Origin: Spirochaetia bacterium
GTDB lineage: Bacteria; Spirochaetota; Spirochaetia; Treponematales; Treponemataceae
DNA length: 32,856 nt
Assembly: GCA_022768685.1 (NCBI GenBank)
Contig: JALEPQ010000086.1
Coordinates: forward strand, 1 to 32,856
Direction: 5' to 3'
Shown: in pieces, positions 32,695-32,856 of the stretch
Layout: each line of letters starts with the position of its first letter
How positions within the stretch are numbered: position 1 is the stretch's first letter
Notes under the pieces: model-generated
Database searches by the model: none
What the model saw: the letters and a program-made list of their open reading frames with translations, nothing else
Told to the model about the DNA's origin: nothing
Translations under genes and position numbers: made by a program

Positions 32695-32856
32695 ATGGCA
32701 AAGGAGAAGTTCAACAGAACTAAACCTCACATGAACGTTGGTACTATTGGTCACGTAGACCATGGTAAGACTACACTTTCTGCTGCTATCACTACATATT
32801 GTGGAAACAAATATGGTGATAAAGTTCTTAAGTATGATGAAATTGATAACGCTCCA
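32695..32856 (+). CDS. tuf: Elongation factor Tu, 5' part (runs off the window)
   Basis: It delivers aminoacyl-tRNA to the ribosome with GTP. Only the first 54 codons are present: [20 protein letters not shown], then [12 protein letters not shown] with the P-loop GHVDHGKT, followed by [11 protein letters not shown]. The ATG has AAGGAG ahead of it (32682-32687). With fusA absent on its left and a promoter of its own, tuf probably begins the S10 ribosomal operon beyond the edge, as in other treponemes; this is inferred. Confidence 0.97.
   Translation, partial: MAKEKFNRTKPHMNVGTIGHVDHGKTTLSAAITTYCGNKYGDKVLKYDEIDNAP

Noticed and set aside
1-32856. CRISPR array, insertion sequence, prophage or integrase
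   Set aside because: No regularly spaced direct repeats, transposase or integrase motifs were seen. The only clear repeat pair (10064-10169) is two palindromic units, not an array.

Overview
The window is AT-rich (noncoding stretches especially so) and fits a Treponema-type spirochete. The evidence is the gene set and order (tRNA-Thr, rpmG, tRNA-Trp, secE, nusG, rplKAJL, rpoBC, rpsL, rpsG, then tuf without fusA in between), spirochaete-style lipoprotein signal peptides, an HPr kinase/HPr pair, and an Asn in the rifampicin pocket of RpoB, which is characteristic of spirochetes. The assignment is inferred from protein motifs; no database search was possible.

Layout. 1-152: noncoding edge packed with hairpins. 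153-2447 (-): GH36 alpha-galactosidase. 2630-5560 (+): an unrecognised large lipoprotein, then a solitary beta-class adenine DNA methyltransferase. 5553-6881 (-): DUF1015 protein. 6928-10061: regulatory cluster of rpoN (+), hpf (-), hprK and ptsH (+). 10064-10169: a near-identical palindromic repeat pair. 10219-12034: lexA, holA (+) and a ydbC/PC4-like gene (-). 12168-13902: lipoprotein plus LysM-like envelope pair. 13977-16069: Nudix hydrolase (-), cytidylate-kinase-like protein with a BON-like tail, and pgsA (+). 16157-19332: hsp20, radA and cysE on the minus strand, with a probable free-standing small RNA (about 18325-18419) between radA and cysE. 19424-31155: the large transcription/translation operon. 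31190-32200: rpsL-rpsG with its own terminator. 32222-32856: tuf promoter, a long structured leader and the first 54 codons of tuf.

How it fits together. Most of the right half is core information processing, with structured leaders before rplK, rplL, rpoB, rpsL and tuf that probably tune stoichiometry. The left half mixes envelope, carbon-source and stress functions. The most striking regulatory link is that the window encodes sigma-54 (rpoN) and also carries a near-perfect -24/-12 sigma-54 promoter in front of hsp20, whose transcript would begin with a GC-rich hairpin leader. A second recurring pattern is a -10 hexamer ending only 6-9 nt before an ATG that has no Shine-Dalgarno sequence (rpoN, hprK, pgsA, DUF1015), which suggests leaderless transcripts. 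No phage, insertion sequence, CRISPR array or rRNA gene was seen. No complete novel multi-gene system is evident; the candidate novelties are RNA and regulatory elements.
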